From the NCBI GenBank assembly GCA_937900985.1, contig CALCGM010000587.1:1-6478 (forward strand): 6,478 nucleotides of DNA. The letters run 5' to 3'. This DNA is from an uncultured Planctomycetaceae bacterium. GTDB taxonomy: Bacteria > Planctomycetota > Planctomycetia > Pirellulales > UBA1268. Positions 4,637 to 6,478 of the stretch are shown here, in pieces. The notes under the pieces were generated by a model that saw nothing but the letters and a program-made list of their open reading frames with translations, did no database searches and had not been told where the DNA came from. Every line of letters starts with the position of its first letter. Within the stretch, counting starts at the first letter, position 1. The position numbers and the translations under genes are program-made.

Positions 4637-6478
4637 GCCAACTCTTACGGATTGCGGCGCGGTGGGGCGGCCTTGTGTCGCTGGTGGTCGCGGTGTCGGC
4701 ATTGGCCGCACCTTTCGAAGAGGGCCTTGAGGCCGAGAAGCAGCTGCGGCTCTACGAGGCCCGCGACCACTTTCGCCAGTCGCTCCGCGACGATCCGGAT
4801 GCCGATGGCGTTGCCGAACACACCGCCTGGTTCTTGTTTCTCAACGGCTTTCATGACGATGAGTGCCGCGAGCTGCTGCGGCGGGCGATGGCCACCGGGC
4901 AGGAGCCGGCCGCCATGGAGCGTGCTGCGAGGCAGATCGAACGCGAACTGGGCCTGCGGCCAGCGGCAGGACCTGGCGAACGCCACGAGCAGCAGGCCTT
5001 TGATGCCGCGATGCTCGAGAAGGCGGTGTCGGGGACTGTCGCACAGCTCGGCGGCGCCCGTGTTGATGCAGGAGACTTCGCAGGAGGCATTCCGCTGCTT
5101 GAGGACGCGCTCGCCGCCGATCCAGACGACGGCCCGCTGGAGCTGCGGCTGGCACGGGCCTTCTACTGGGCACAGCGAACGAATGAGGCCGATCAGGCGT
5201 ACCGTCGTCTCAACGCTCGGTATCCACGTCGGCCGGCACTGCTCCTCGAACACGCCCAGGTGGCAGCGAGCCTGGACATGCTCGAGCGGGCGCGAGGGCT
5301 GCTGATTGCCGCAGAAAGGCTGCGGCCGGGGGATGCCCGCATTCTGCTAGAACGAGCCCGCATCGAAGCGCGACTGGTGAATCGGCAGGCCGCCCTCGAT
5401 GCGGTTGGCCGAATGGCCCGCTCCGACCGAGCGAAACCGCTTGCAGCCTTGGCGGTAGGCCGGGCCGAGCACTACCGCGGCCAGTTTGGGCCGGCCCGGG
5501 AGGCCTATGCTGCAGCGCTCGCTGCCGCCCCGTTTCTCGAAGAGGCAGCCCATGGGCTCGTGGAGGTGCGGCTGCGACGCGGTGAGCTGGGGGAGGCTGC
5601 GGATGTCTTGGCTGCGTGGCTTCCTCGTGAGCGGAGCCTCGACTGGAGGCCGCGAACGGACCTGTTCGAAGAACTGACCGACCCACGCCTTCACGGACAG
5701 TTTGCCACCTACTCCAACTCGCTTGGCTACTTTGAGTCGGACTTTGGGCTGGCTGCCGCGGCGCATCCCACGCCCGAACTGATGATCCGGCCCGCCCTGA
5801 TCAACTCCATCGTCACGCAGTCGGGCTTTTCCAGCATCGATCGGCAAGGCGGAATGTTCGACGTCGCGTCGCGTCCCTCCGAGACGTTTGCGTCGAGCCT
5901 GCGAGTTGGCGTGAACGGCTACACCAACGACTGGGTCACACCGATTGGCGGCCTGACGGCGGAGGTCTTCCCGGTTCACTGGATCGACATCGGCGGCGGT
6001 GCGGAATACTTCAACCTGATCGACTTCCAGCCACCCTTTGGCGTCGGCATCTACGACATCGTGACCACGATCGGTGCCGTGGGAGAAAAGATCTCAAGCA
6101 CCCAGGGGAGCGTGTTTGTGCGGCTGCGGCCCTGGACCGGTGTGACGGTTTACGGCCGGTCGCGGGTGGCGTCTTTCTCTGATGGCAACGTCTTTCATGA
6201 CGACCTCGTCGATGTGGCCTACGAGATGCCGCCCGGGCCGCTTCGCACGCGGGCGAGCTGGACCTACTACTACTTGACGCTGCGCGACGAAGCGCCGCTC
6301 TTCCAGCAGACGCCGGGCGGCCCGGTGACTTCGGCGTATTACTCGCCGGCGGCCCTGAATGTCAGCACTTGGAACCTCGAACTCTCCGGCCGCCCACGCG
6401 ACCGGTTCGAGCTTGGCTGGGAGGGGCACCTCTACCACATCATCGAAAACAGTGGGCTTGGCGTTGGGGTGTTTCTCT
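4633..6478 (+). CDS. TPR plus beta-barrel outer-membrane protein, likely polymer export channel (partial)
   Basis: The frame is open to the right edge: 615 codons and no stop. A signal peptide is clear, with Arg6/Arg10, a hydrophobic core at 12-24 and a likely cut after Ala25 or Ala26. Residues about 28-345 are alpha-helical tetratricopeptide-like repeats (for example GDFAGGIPLLEDALAADP from 147, RARGLLIAAERLRPGD and GPAREAYAAALAAAP). From about residue 355 the sequence changes to alternating aromatic/polar strands typical of an outer-membrane beta-barrel, with YYSP at 569-572. Periplasmic TPRs followed by a barrel is the layout of the polysaccharide exporters PgaA, BcsC and PelB, which pass polymer across the outer membrane. 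I infer a similar role but cannot name the polymer. The ATG overlaps the previous stop as ATGA, there is no ribosome binding site of its own, and translation is probably coupled. Other TPR-barrel proteins of unknown function remain possible. Confidence 0.85.
   Translation, partial: MSQLLRIAARWGGLVSLVVAVSALAAPFEEGLEAEKQLRLYEARDHFRQSLRDDPDADGVAEHTAWFLFLNGFHDDECRELLRRAMATGQEPAAMERAARQIERELGLRPAAGPGERHEQQAFDAAMLEKAVSGTVAQLGGARVDAGDFAGGIPLLEDALAADPDDGPLELRLARAFYWAQRTNEADQAYRRLNARYPRRPALLLEHAQVAASLDMLERARGLLIAAERLRPGDARILLERARIEARLVNRQAALDAVGRMARSDRAKPLAALAVGRAEHYRGQFGPAREAYAAALAAAPFLEEAAHGLVEVRLRRGELGEAADVLAAWLPRERSLDWRPRTDLFEELTDPRLHGQFATYSNSLGYFESDFGLAAAAHPTPELMIRPALINSIVTQSGFSSIDRQGGMFDVASRPSETFASSLRVGVNGYTNDWVTPIGGLTAEVFPVHWIDIGGGAEYFNLIDFQPPFGVGIYDIVTTIGAVGEKISSTQGSVFVRLRPWTGVTVYGRSRVASFSDGNVFHDDLVDVAYEMPPGPLRTRASWTYYYLTLRDEAPLFQQTPGGPVTSAYYSPAALNVSTWNLELSGRPRDRFELGWEGHLYHIIENSGLGVGVFL

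Noticed and set aside
3863..4711. 282-codon minus-strand open frame
   Set aside because: It is antisense to the EAL domain, whose catalytic motifs are all on the plus strand.
4652..5305. 217-codon plus-strand open frame inside the TPR gene
   Set aside because: It is a shifted frame of the TPR protein. The frame from 4633 has a signal peptide, TPR pattern and barrel and stays open for 1846 bases.
5347..5979. 210-codon minus-strand open frame
   Set aside because: It is antisense to the TPR-barrel gene and has no recognisable motif.

Overview
This GC-rich window from a Gram-negative bacterium holds five protein-coding regions and no RNA genes, insertion sequences or CRISPR array that I could see. 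An outer-membrane type TPR/beta-barrel protein with a signal peptide shows that the cell has an outer membrane. High GC, weak or absent ribosome binding sites at most starts and many cytoplasmic-signalling domains would fit a planctomycete or a proteobacterium. I lean weakly towards Planctomycetes, but nothing in the sequence settles it.

The left part is read right to left on the minus strand. A PAS-GGDEF diguanylate cyclase with one membrane helix (2455 to 1316) is followed after 79 bases by a PfkB-family sugar kinase (1236 to 226). After a 169-base gap come the first 18 codons of a family II (DHH, manganese-dependent) inorganic pyrophosphatase, whose gene runs off the left edge (56 to 1).

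The right part is read on the plus strand, divergently from the cyclase. A 670-residue protein with the order receiver-like, PAS-like, degenerate GGDEF, EAL (2624-4636) overlaps by an ATGA junction a TPR plus beta-barrel outer-membrane protein (4633 to beyond the right edge). The EAL domain keeps nearly all residues needed for c-di-GMP hydrolysis, while its GGDEF site is dead.

The cyclase (makes c-di-GMP) and the EAL protein (predicted to break or sense it) share a 168-base divergent control region. That region carries two identical 10-base copies of CCACGTGCTG with a palindromic CACGTG core, one near each gene start. The EAL protein is translationally linked to a protein shaped like an exopolysaccharide export channel of the PgaA/BcsC/PelB type. 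The simplest reading is a local c-di-GMP signalling module that controls export of a polymer or another envelope process. This is inference: the polymer synthase, if any, would lie to the right of the window.
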